From Campylobacteraceae bacterium (GTDB lineage: Bacteria; Campylobacterota; Campylobacteria; Campylobacterales; UBA6016), in NCBI GenBank assembly GCA_022758985.1, contig JAEMQC010000059.1, forward strand, positions 1 to 14,247: 14,247 nucleotides of DNA, written 5' to 3'. Under the pieces are notes generated by a model. It searched no databases. It saw only the letters and a program-made list of their open reading frames with translations, and was not told the DNA's origin. Positions 8,801-14,247 of the stretch are shown one piece after another (the stretch's first letter is position 1; each line of letters begins with the position of its first letter). The position numbers and the translations under genes were made by a program.

Positions 8801-9171
8801 AGCATCCAAAAGAGACCAAAGAGTTTGGCGCTAACGGATGGCCGTACGCAGAGTTTAACAAGGATATGAAACACGTACATTGGAACGGTCTAACCGGTAC
8901 ATTCCAGAATGCGACATTTAGTTCAAATCCTGACCCTATCGGCGGTATGCAGTGCTGGCACAAAAAAGTTCTCATCGAAAAAGCGGGAGCGAACGACAAA
9001 ATCGGTGACGTAAAAGTAAACATCGATAACAATATGAAAATCTTCCAAGCATGGAGAGATAAGCTTACTCGTCCGGCGCCGGGACCAAAAGGACTAAGAA
9101 GACCTGAGCATCTCAAACGTCCTTGGGTTCCTATAACAAGAGAAGCGTACAAAATGCCTACAAAAGCCTGA
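5839..9171 (+). CDS. Tat-exported molybdopterin oxidoreductase, large catalytic subunit
   Basis: This 1110-aa member of the DMSO reductase superfamily binds bis-MGD and should act in the periplasm. A twin-arginine signal is at the N-terminus (RRDFLK from residue 4, then a small hydrophobic stretch). The [4Fe-4S] motif is C93-x2-C96-x3-C100-x29-C130, followed by the conserved SKG. By alignment position the likely molybdenum ligand is C226 in NICSANG. VVMDPRMS and the C-terminal molybdopterin-guanine region are visible. A ribosome site GAGAGAGG precedes the ATG. Residues 683-691 form an Ala-rich low-complexity insert. The B-C-A gene order and large size recall the Bacillus srdBCA selenate reductase operon as described from memory. 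PsrA/PhsA, TtrA and ArrA are other relatives. The substrate is unknown, and the enzyme could also run as an oxidase. Confidence 0.94.
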   Translation: MIKRRDFLKLSIVGAGVGVVASGAVKSFIPSLEAGSDVAKFDKIPVSNGNFAYYPPFDKWNSWKEMDGDDWKNGGTARHDVKVHDYMLVPTACNNCEASCGLLAYVDKESMSVKKIFGNPLHTASLGRTCSKGVAAYSQMYDPDRIPFPLKRAPGSKRGEGKWVRTTWDEALTTIGKKIRETLKSGDATSKKAIMYHVGRPNENGFTPRVWHTLGQDCTNSHTNICSANGRASSLMWVNDDRTSPDWANSKLVLLASSHAADAGHYFQQSAGLISKARKAGAKLVVMDPRMSNSAGVADLWIACWPGTEAAIFLAIANRILHEGKYDAKFVKDWYNWQNLMDDKAYMEYLKKEGFITTLPKDGSFESFIEVLKDMYKDYTMEWASKESHVPLDRLEKLYEYFVWAGKEITSFNWRGPSAGNRGGWLYGKNMIFALSLVGSMQGKGQLGFEHMKAIFVAGKGGKACQAEKAPNVDEWNELSWPPEWPLASYELSMCLPHLLADTAWQEKWRAKGLTVPSKLAVWFPRQYNPVWINPDGFRWVDVLKDETKMELTVNPSPMWSETNWYMDYILPTGLAGERHDQHSEASKPEAWTSFRQPVLRVMLEKTGWKPKNPARATLEAHMKAGLGEIWEENEMWINLVFAADPDGSLGIRQYWESKANPGKPVTIPEYYDAVFANLPNLAAAAATAAAQKAQNAKTPLEKELAAFAQKYPNYDFMRDRGTWTEATNIFDIYKREVHVDHEKHTIKTKAMQFWEAPVEYPMSSVKIDPRTNVAYVQTSEGRHNVGVQYEGKLVDGFETPSKKLDFYVDWMKEWGWPEYAIPMYPKNEEQKKKYVHVTSHVNHIYMKEPNAFALNPIFRLPYNIHTRSINSKWLMEISQNHNPVWMAPGDAKKLGLKTGDPIKVRVVDTVTDLESGYFVGMCVTTEGILPGTLTCSHHAGRWRLVDKVDIPGFEQPLVVLGTGAPLAELKKEGFVYSLNYKDGIKPQHPKETKEFGANGWPYAEFNKDMKHVHWNGLTGTFQNATFSSNPDPIGGMQCWHKKVLIEKAGANDKIGDVKVNIDNNMKIFQAWRDKLTRPAPGPKGLRRPEHLKRPWVPITREAYKMPTKA

Positions 9172-9180
9172 CGGCTTTAG

Positions 9181-9209
9181 AAGCCCCCCTTGTGGGGCTT
9201 TTTGTTTTT
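9181..9209 (+). terminator. Rho-independent terminator between catalytic and chaperone genes
   Basis: A 7-bp perfect stem, AAGCCCC (9181-9187) with GGGGCTT (9194-9200), closes a 6-base loop and runs into a T tract interrupted by one G. It starts 10 bases after the catalytic gene stop, so it should end or attenuate the B-C-A transcript. The four downstream genes would then be expressed by read-through or from their own promoter. No clear promoter is visible in the 50 bases between the terminator and the next start. Confidence 0.88.
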
Positions 9210-9260
9210 GTAAGTTGTGATAGAGTTACGATTTACAAAAGCAAAAAAAGGTGTTTTAAG

Positions 9261-9872
9261 TTGCATAATATTGATCAGATAAAATTAAGAGAGTTCTACT
9301 ATACGCTAATATCCAGGCTTCTTATAGCGGAAATAGACAAAGAGACGATAGAGGCGCTTCAAAATGACGACACGCTTCGCTCTTTGTTTGTCTATTCCAA
9401 AGAGATGGGTGACTACCTATCAAACGACGCCGCAAAAATTGCCGAGGAGCTAGCTTCCCACTATGTGGATCTATTTCTTATTAAGCTTGTACCGTATGAG
9501 AGTTTTTATACCTCTGAAGACCAGATGATAAATTCAGGCAGTGAAAATCCAGTACAGATATACTATAAAAAATACGGTTTTGACGTCGAGCTTGATAAGG
9601 CCAGAGTGGTATCCGGCGATCATATCGGCGTAGAGTTTGAGTTTTTGATGAATCTGATTAAAAACGAGAGGGAGGCTGCCAATGAGGGACAAAAAGAGTA
9701 TGCGCAGACAATCAGGAATATAGAAAAAGATTTTATAAAAACGCATCTATTGCCGTTTGCCATGATGTTTTTGCCGGCTCTTTTGGATGCCTCAAAGACC
9801 CCTTTTTATAAGGACGTAGCGGAAATAGCGTTGGAGTTTCTCCTTTCCGATTTAGAGGAGCTTAACGCATAG
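9261..9872 (+). CDS. TorD/DmsD-family molybdoenzyme chaperone
   Basis: With the start used here, this 203-aa all-helical protein matches TorD-family chaperones, which bind the Tat signal peptide of the molybdoenzyme and hold it in the cytoplasm until the cofactor is inserted. Visible signatures are YESFYTSED, DHIGVEFEFL (family pattern D-H-x-G-x-E-x-x-F) and THLLPF. The chosen start is TTG at 9261: AAAAAAAGG lies about nine bases upstream, and homology-like sequence (REFYYTLISRLL) begins soon after. The frame is open back to an ATG at 9123, but that start lies inside the catalytic gene and would translate the terminator hairpin. The stop TAG overlaps the next gene's GTG start. The likely client is the catalytic subunit encoded just upstream. 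Confidence 0.88.
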   Translation: MHNIDQIKLREFYYTLISRLLIAEIDKETIEALQNDDTLRSLFVYSKEMGDYLSNDAAKIAEELASHYVDLFLIKLVPYESFYTSEDQMINSGSENPVQIYYKKYGFDVELDKARVVSGDHIGVEFEFLMNLIKNEREAANEGQKEYAQTIRNIEKDFIKTHLLPFAMMFLPALLDASKTPFYKDVAEIALEFLLSDLEELNA

Positions 9873-10927
9873 TGGCTATAAAACTCTCTTTTGAAAGCTG
9901 CGTTAGAACGCGCAGCGTTTCTAGCGAGTGTGCAAAGTGTATCGACTCTTGCGCTTATGACGCTCTTAGTTTGGTGCAAAACTCGGTTAGGATAAATCTT
10001 GACGGTTGCGTGGAGTGTGGCGCATGTGACGGCGCATGTCCTACTGGCGCAATAGAAAGCTTCTCTTTTGAAAATTTTATAGATGGCTTTTTATCTTCTT
10101 CGAGTACGCTTTTGGATTGTAAAAAAGACGCTGTCTGCTGCGCCGCCTTTTCTGCGGACGAGCTCTTTTGTCTTGCGGCGTTGTCAAAAAAAGATATCTA
10201 TGTGGAGCTTGGATATTGCGACGGATGCAAAAGCGGCGCTCTTAAAGAGACGATAGAGGATAGAATCAAAGAAGCAAATGCGCTTTGCGACTACTACGGG
10301 GTAAACCAAAAACTATTTGCAAAATATACCACTACTTTTGAAGAGGGCAAAGAGGGCAGCGTAGAGCTGTCAAAAAGGTCGCTTTTTGGGCTTTTTACAA
10401 AAGATGGCGTCAAAAAGAGCGCAGAGAAGCTAAAAAGCGACGAAGAGTTCATGTCTGGCAAAGAGGCGACAATAGATTACGCACTATTAAAAACCAAGAA
10501 GCTGCCGTTTAAAAGAGAGCTTTTTTTGAAAATCGCAGAAAAGCTTGAGCCGAGTGGGAAAGAGTGGAGCGGGGGACTCTCTTTTGCGACCGACAAATAT
10601 ATAGACGAGACGTGCGATAACTGCTCTTTGTGCTATAGTCTTTGCCCAAGCGAGGCGTTAAGCGTTACGCAGATGAAAAACGCGATACTTTTTAGCCCTC
10701 ATTTGTGTTTAAGATGCGCCCTTTGCGAAGACGTATGCGCAAAGAAGTCGATAAGTTCACTGCCTACTTTTGAGCTGTCGACGTTCAAAACAAAAAACAA
10801 AAAAGTGCTTATAAAATTCAAAGCAAGAGTTTGCGAATCGTGCGGCAGCGTATTTAGCGGGGAGGGTAGCGAATGCCCTCGTTGCAGCGCAGAGTCGGAA
10901 GATGCAAGAGAGCTTTTAGGATTATAG
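9872..10927 (+). CDS. Multi-cluster 4Fe-4S ferredoxin with C-terminal zinc-ribbon motif
   Basis: This 351-aa cytoplasmic protein begins with GTG overlapping the chaperone stop (TAGTG), with GAGGAG upstream. Its N-terminal ferredoxin region has Cys at 10, 20, 23, 27 and CVECGACDGAC at 46-56. A middle domain holds CKKDAVCC (83-90) and GYCDGC (114-119). A second ferredoxin pair has C248/251/254/258 and C279/282/285/289. The C-terminus has C321-x2-C324-x10-C335-x2-C338, a zinc-ribbon or rubredoxin-like knuckle. Comparable ferredoxins sit beside TorD-type chaperones in molybdoenzyme and formate dehydrogenase loci of other proteobacteria (from memory). A role in assembly or in electron supply for maturation is inferred; no reaction can be assigned. 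It abuts the following gene with no gap. Confidence 0.88.
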   Translation: MAIKLSFESCVRTRSVSSECAKCIDSCAYDALSLVQNSVRINLDGCVECGACDGACPTGAIESFSFENFIDGFLSSSSTLLDCKKDAVCCAAFSADELFCLAALSKKDIYVELGYCDGCKSGALKETIEDRIKEANALCDYYGVNQKLFAKYTTTFEEGKEGSVELSKRSLFGLFTKDGVKKSAEKLKSDEEFMSGKEATIDYALLKTKKLPFKRELFLKIAEKLEPSGKEWSGGLSFATDKYIDETCDNCSLCYSLCPSEALSVTQMKNAILFSPHLCLRCALCEDVCAKKSISSLPTFELSTFKTKNKKVLIKFKARVCESCGSVFSGEGSECPRCSAESEDARELLGL

Positions 10928-11386
10928 ATGATTGCAAAAACAACCAAACTATTTGCTATCCTTTGCCCCTCTCTATCGGGCAGCAGAGTATATCAGCTTT
11001 ACAACTATGTTTTTGAGATAAACGGCGTCGATGCGGCGTTTATAAATTTTTGCATCGTAGAAGATAAGATACCTTTCACGCTCGAAAATATCGGAAATTC
11101 TGAGATAATATCGATGCTTGTAGACCCGGAATTTTCTGATAGCATATATATGCTTTCTTTCTTTGGTCTCAAAAATGGCTTCATTTCAAGGGTTGATATA
11201 AAAGACGGCTCGGTTTATCCGGTGCTCTCTCCGGTTAGGCCTGATTTTGGCGAGGAGGGGCTACTCGAGGCTTTGAGACTCAATTTTTTTGAATGGTTTG
11301 GATTTTTCCCAAATATTCCGGATGACGCACTAAAGACGCTAAAAGAGAGCGCACCCAGAGAATCAATACTTACAAGGAGCGAATAG
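10928..11386 (+). CDS. Small protein resembling a shikimate dehydrogenase N-terminal domain
   Basis: This 152-aa protein has no signal peptide or Cys cluster. Its first 65 residues follow the pattern of the AroE substrate-binding domain: a KLFAIL strand, a short loop SGSR where AroE has HSxSP, then YNYVFEINGVDAAFINF where AroE has the hNxxFxxxGldavYxxF helix and strand, then EDKIPFTLENI and IISMLVDPEF. The NADP-binding half of AroE is absent and the catalytic Lys/Asp region is not obvious, so it is unlikely to be a shikimate dehydrogenase. It starts immediately after the ferredoxin stop and overlaps the next GTG by one base. Its place suggests a role tied to the molybdoenzyme chaperone and ferredoxin. 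The resemblance is by eye only and may reflect a general alpha/beta fold. Confidence 0.8.
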   Translation: MIAKTTKLFAILCPSLSGSRVYQLYNYVFEINGVDAAFINFCIVEDKIPFTLENIGNSEIISMLVDPEFSDSIYMLSFFGLKNGFISRVDIKDGSVYPVLSPVRPDFGEEGLLEALRLNFFEWFGFFPNIPDDALKTLKESAPRESILTRSE

Positions 11387-11736
11387 TGGAAGAAGAGTCA
11401 AAACTAACCAAATTTATTTTATCGCCTAACCTCAGCGGCGTATATGTTTCAAAAGCCGACCTAATAAATATTGCTACTGGCTGTGGATACGCTATCCAGC
11501 TTCAAGAGCGAAAAAGAATGCTAAAAGAGATGTTTGCACTTGTTAGAGGCGTAGATGATTTTATTAGCGTAGTGGATGCATTTAGCAAATTCTTTGATTA
11601 CAAAGAGAGCCAATACAAAAACATATCAAACGAATACCCTTCATCAAGCGAGACTGTAAATAGATTTTTAGAAAAAATAAAATCAGCTAGAGCGGAAATC
11701 GAGAGGGCAAAGGAGGAGGCTACCCTTCTTGCCTAG
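11386..11736 (+). CDS. Small helical protein of unknown function, end of maturation operon
   Basis: I do not recognise this 116-aa protein. It is acidic at the N-terminus and predicted to be mostly helical. The final third (RFLEKIKSARAEIERAKEEA) could form a coiled coil. There is no signal peptide, membrane segment or Cys motif. A strong ribosome site AAGGAG (11374-11379) precedes the GTG start, which shares its G with the preceding TAG stop, so it is a real, coupled gene rather than a chance frame. It closes the rightward operon, and its TAG overlaps the stop of the convergent chemoreceptor gene through a shared CTAG. Context suggests an accessory role with the chaperone and ferredoxin. Confidence 0.8.
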   Translation: MEEESKLTKFILSPNLSGVYVSKADLINIATGCGYAIQLQERKRMLKEMFALVRGVDDFISVVDAFSKFFDYKESQYKNISNEYPSSSETVNRFLEKIKSARAEIERAKEEATLLA

Positions 11737-12854
11737 CCTCTTTGCATTTTTTCTTGTGTTATTTTGTCCAAGACATCCGATACCGTTTTTGAAGCCTCTT
11801 CCACCCTTTTAAATATTGCGATGAGCTCATCTTTATGTGATAAGACATTTTGATTTTTGATATATTCCATCACCTTTTTGATACCGTTGTGCACATCGGC
11901 ATGCACACTCTCAAGCGATGCATAGCTTGGAAGATGTGAAAACTTCTCTTTGCCTACTCCGCTCTCATACCATTTGCCAAGTCTACAAGAGTGGTGATCC
12001 GCTACTTCAAAGTTTGCATTACTCTCAAATACCCCTTTGTAGCCGTTTACTTTAAATAGCAAGTGATCTAGTTTTGCAAGGGCAGTAAAGATTACTGCAA
12101 GCACATCTGAAATCTCTTTGTTGATCTGTGCTGATGAGCTTGATATCTCAGAAAAGGCGGAGCTAAATGAGTTTATTTTTTCGCTTGAGTTTGTAACTGC
12201 ATTTAGCATCTCCTCCGCCCCAGTTTGAATTTCTGAGAAATTTTGCTTGAGTGTTTGAATGCTAATTTCCACCTCTTTTGTTGCCTTTTGTGTTCTCTCG
12301 GCCAGCTTTCGCACCTCATCGGCCACAACGGCAAATCCTCTTCCATGCTCTCCCGCCCTTGCAGCCTCTATAGCTGCATTGAGGGCTAGCAGATTTGTTT
12401 GATCTGAAATATCATTGATTAGCGCAATTACGGATGAGATGGCGTCAATATCTGAGACAAGTCTTTGAACTATCGCATCCATTCCGTTTACAGACGTTAA
12501 TACGCTATCCATTTGTGATGTTATTTTTGGAAGCTCATTTTGAGCATTACCTGACAATTCGCTATTTTTTTGCGCTTTTTGCGTTGTATCTGTCAAAAGC
12601 TCAATTGAGCTTTCAAAGTTTGATTGAATTACCTTTAGATTTTGGTTGCAGGAGCTTAGAAGCAGTTGTGTAAGCTCGTCATGTAACTCAATCTTTTTTT
12701 TGGCATCGCCACTCTCATTTTGAGAGCTCTCAAACGCTCTTTTTTCGCTTATTAATCTTGCATTTTCATCTTTTAGATCTCTAATTTCACTTTTTAGTCT
12801 CTCAAGCTCCCTCTCTAGCTGAAGCTCTCTTGATGAAGGTCCAAATAGTCCCAT
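11733..12854 (-). CDS. Soluble chemoreceptor with C-terminal CZB zinc-binding domain (TlpD-like)
   Basis: This 373-aa methyl-accepting chemotaxis protein lacks any membrane segment. It opens with a charged coiled coil (about 10-45). The signalling hairpin tip lies around residues 155-187 (LNAAIEAARAGEHGRGFAVV and following), and the C-terminal chemoreceptor zinc-binding domain has H264, C290 (SCRLGKWY), H318 and H322. This layout matches H. pylori TlpD, a cytoplasmic receptor linked to oxidant sensing through the CZB Cys-zinc site. There is no CheR-tethering pentapeptide at the C-terminus. AAAGGAG lies about six bases before the ATG. It is the second gene of a two-receptor operon, 14 bases after its paralogue, and converges on the molybdoenzyme maturation genes. 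The ligand is inferred only by analogy. Confidence 0.93.
   Translation of the reverse strand: MGLFGPSSRELQLERELERLKSEIRDLKDENARLISEKRAFESSQNESGDAKKKIELHDELTQLLLSSCNQNLKVIQSNFESSIELLTDTTQKAQKNSELSGNAQNELPKITSQMDSVLTSVNGMDAIVQRLVSDIDAISSVIALINDISDQTNLLALNAAIEAARAGEHGRGFAVVADEVRKLAERTQKATKEVEISIQTLKQNFSEIQTGAEEMLNAVTNSSEKINSFSSAFSEISSSSAQINKEISDVLAVIFTALAKLDHLLFKVNGYKGVFESNANFEVADHHSCRLGKWYESGVGKEKFSHLPSYASLESVHADVHNGIKKVMEYIKNQNVLSHKDELIAIFKRVEEASKTVSDVLDKITQEKMQRG
12285..12422. repeat. Duplicated chemoreceptor tip, copy 1
   Basis: This stretch aligns without gaps to 13418-13555 at an offset of 1133 bases, with only scattered, mostly third-position differences and one run of more than 20 identical bases beginning near 12302. 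It encodes the conserved hairpin tip of the soluble receptor. The similarity is coding paralogy, not a mobile repeat, but the identity is high enough to allow recombination. Confidence 0.8.
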
Positions 12855-12868
12855 TGTTACTCCTTTTT

Positions 12869-14247
12869 TTAATGTTTGTCTGTTTCGATTAACGCTTTAT
12901 CAAACAGTCCAAAGAGCTCTTCGCTCGCCTCTTCCATTTTTGTCAGATTTTCTATTATCTCAGCTTTGTGTTCTATAGCTACATCTTTTGGCTCTATAAA
13001 TTTTAGCGTCTCATTTGCCGTCTGGTGCACGATCGCATGCGGCCTTTGCGCCTCTTTGAAGGCGTTTGAATCTTTAAATATTTGAAGCCCGTCGCTATCG
13101 TACCACTTGCCAAACCTGCATGAGTGGTGGTCTTTTGGCTCCAGTTTGACTTTTGCGTGAAATAGAGAGGAGTAGATATTTGATTTGTAGATGATGTGAT
13201 CTAGTTTGGCTCTTGTCAAAATCATCTGATGTTCAAGATTTATCGCATTTTGGCTTACCGTTTGAGCATTGTCGCTAAAGCTATAGATTGTCTGTTTAAA
13301 CCCTTCTATCGTCTCTCCTGAAGATTTTGCGATATCTGTCATCTCCTCGGAGTTTTCCTTGATTTCGCTTGCCTCTTGTTGTAGCGTCTGGATGGATATC
13401 GCAATTTCGCCTGTCGCTTTTTGGGTTCTCTCAGCCAGCTTTCGCACCTCATCGGCGACAACCGCAAAACCTCTGCCTTGCTCGCCAGCTCTTGCCGCCT
13501 CTATCGCTGCATTGAGGGCTAGTAGGTTTGTCTGATCCGCTATATCTTTGATTAGGCTCACGACGCTGCTTATCTCATCGGTTCTAGTCGTCAAAAGCTC
13601 TATTCTATCGTTTGAGCCCTCTATTTTTTGGATTAGCTCATCTAGTTTTGAGACGATATTTTCTAGCTCATTCACCCCTTTGTTTGCGGTATCTATTGTG
13701 TTTTTACTCTCTTCGTTGATTGAGCGTAGGCTATTCATACTACTTGTCAAATCTTTTTCAATAATCAAAAGTCCACCTGCCACCCCTGTGCCGATTGTGC
13801 TTAGCTCTTGATTTAACTTTTGTCTCTCTTGCTGTTTGGCGTTTGCTTTGATTGAGTCTATAGCTCTATTGACAAGAGCCCCGTTTAGCTTAAACTGCCC
13901 AGGCATACCGTCAATAATAAAGGAGCGGTAAAATTTGCCGCGGCTTGCCTCTTGAATGGAGGCCTTTGTCTCTCTCATAAATACCTCTAGCCTATCTAGC
14001 ATGTTATTTGCCGTCCAGCACGCCTCATATAGCTCCCCACCGTCATCAATATGGGTGATTCTGCTCTCAAACTCACCGTTGTTTACATTTTTTATGATGG
14101 TTGAAAGGTTTTTGATGCACTGTTGTACCTTTGTAACATATCGAAACAGTAGCCACCCAGCCGCAAAATTTGCGATTGCAATAAGATAGGCCAGGTGAAA
14201 CCCCATTGTCAGCCACTCTACGGATATGCTAAGCAAAAGGGCGCAAA
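12869..14247 (-). CDS. Membrane chemoreceptor with HAMP-like region and CZB domain (5' truncated)
   Basis: The frame stays open to the window edge, so the N-terminus, including any sensory domain, is probably missing. A TTG at 14236 and an ATG at 14206 are only possible internal starts. Numbering from the TTG, a hydrophobic helix lies near 14-34, a HAMP-like linker near 35-90, the signalling hairpin tip around 239-270, and a CZB domain with H347, C373 (SCRFGKWY), H400 and H404. The zinc ligands have almost the same spacing as in the downstream receptor. The signalling tips differ at only a few residues, so the two genes are paralogues. If a periplasmic or PAS sensor lies upstream, the receptor would integrate that input with the cytoplasmic zinc/redox signal. 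Confidence 0.92.
   Translation of the reverse strand, partial: CALLLSISVEWLTMGFHLAYLIAIANFAAGWLLFRYVTKVQQCIKNLSTIIKNVNNGEFESRITHIDDGGELYEACWTANNMLDRLEVFMRETKASIQEASRGKFYRSFIIDGMPGQFKLNGALVNRAIDSIKANAKQQERQKLNQELSTIGTGVAGGLLIIEKDLTSSMNSLRSINEESKNTIDTANKGVNELENIVSKLDELIQKIEGSNDRIELLTTRTDEISSVVSLIKDIADQTNLLALNAAIEAARAGEQGRGFAVVADEVRKLAERTQKATGEIAISIQTLQQEASEIKENSEEMTDIAKSSGETIEGFKQTIYSFSDNAQTVSQNAINLEHQMILTRAKLDHIIYKSNIYSSLFHAKVKLEPKDHHSCRFGKWYDSDGLQIFKDSNAFKEAQRPHAIVHQTANETLKFIEPKDVAIEHKAEIIENLTKMEEASEELFGLFDKALIETDKH
13418..13555. repeat. Duplicated chemoreceptor tip, copy 2
   Basis: This is the partner of 12285-12422 in direct orientation, inside the membrane receptor gene. Recombination between the copies would delete about 1.1 kb and fuse the N-terminal part of the membrane receptor to the C-terminal part of the soluble one in frame, because the offset is not a multiple of three only between genes and both copies encode the same residues. 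Confidence 0.75.

Noticed and set aside
10928..11386. Functional shikimate dehydrogenase
   Set aside because: Only the substrate-binding half is suggested, the NADP-binding domain is absent and the catalytic residues are not evident.

Overview
The window looks like a chromosomal segment from a campylobacterotal (epsilonproteobacterial) bacterium, most likely a mid-GC Campylobacter or close relative. The evidence is AT-rich codon use, Campylobacter/Helicobacter-like protein families (a Ste24-type protease next to PrmC, CZB-domain chemoreceptors resembling H. pylori TlpD) and very tight gene packing. The species cannot be fixed from sequence alone. No tRNA, rRNA, CRISPR array, insertion sequence or phage gene is visible.

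Left part, 1-3985. A truncated REC-GGDEF diguanylate cyclase runs rightward; its first codon in the window is the phospho-acceptor Asp. Its stop overlaps the stop of a leftward four-gene operon. In transcription order the operon is an M48 (Ste24-like) membrane protease, prmC, a DUF4149-like membrane protein and an MlaF-type ABC ATPase. Every junction overlaps, so the genes are probably translationally coupled.

A 294-base divergent region (3986-4279) carries a clear leftward -10 box, a perfect 12-bp palindrome and a candidate rightward -10 box. Nothing else is recognisable there.

Centre, 4280-11736. A rightward respiratory gene set encodes a four-cluster Fe-S subunit, an NrfD/PsrC membrane anchor and a 1110-residue Tat-exported molybdopterin catalytic subunit, in the order B-C-A. 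A strong intrinsic terminator follows. Beyond it lie four overlapping or abutting genes: a TorD-type chaperone (probable TTG start), a multi-cluster ferredoxin with a C-terminal zinc-ribbon-like motif, and two small unrecognised proteins. The first small protein resembles the substrate-binding half of shikimate dehydrogenase. Inferred working model: a periplasm-facing molybdoenzyme exchanges electrons with the quinone pool through the B and C subunits, and the four downstream genes form a maturation or assembly module. The substrate cannot be named; the polysulfide/thiosulfate, tetrathionate, arsenate and selenate reductase group are the relatives to consider.

Right part, 11733-14247. Two tandem leftward chemoreceptor genes both end in a zinc-binding CZB domain. 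One receptor is soluble; the other is membrane-anchored and runs off the window edge. They are paralogues with near-identical signalling tips.

The points most worth following are the AroE-like small protein and its 116-aa partner in the molybdoenzyme maturation module, the terminator that splits that module from the structural genes, the MlaF-type ATPase without Mla partners in the window, and the soluble/membrane CZB receptor pair.
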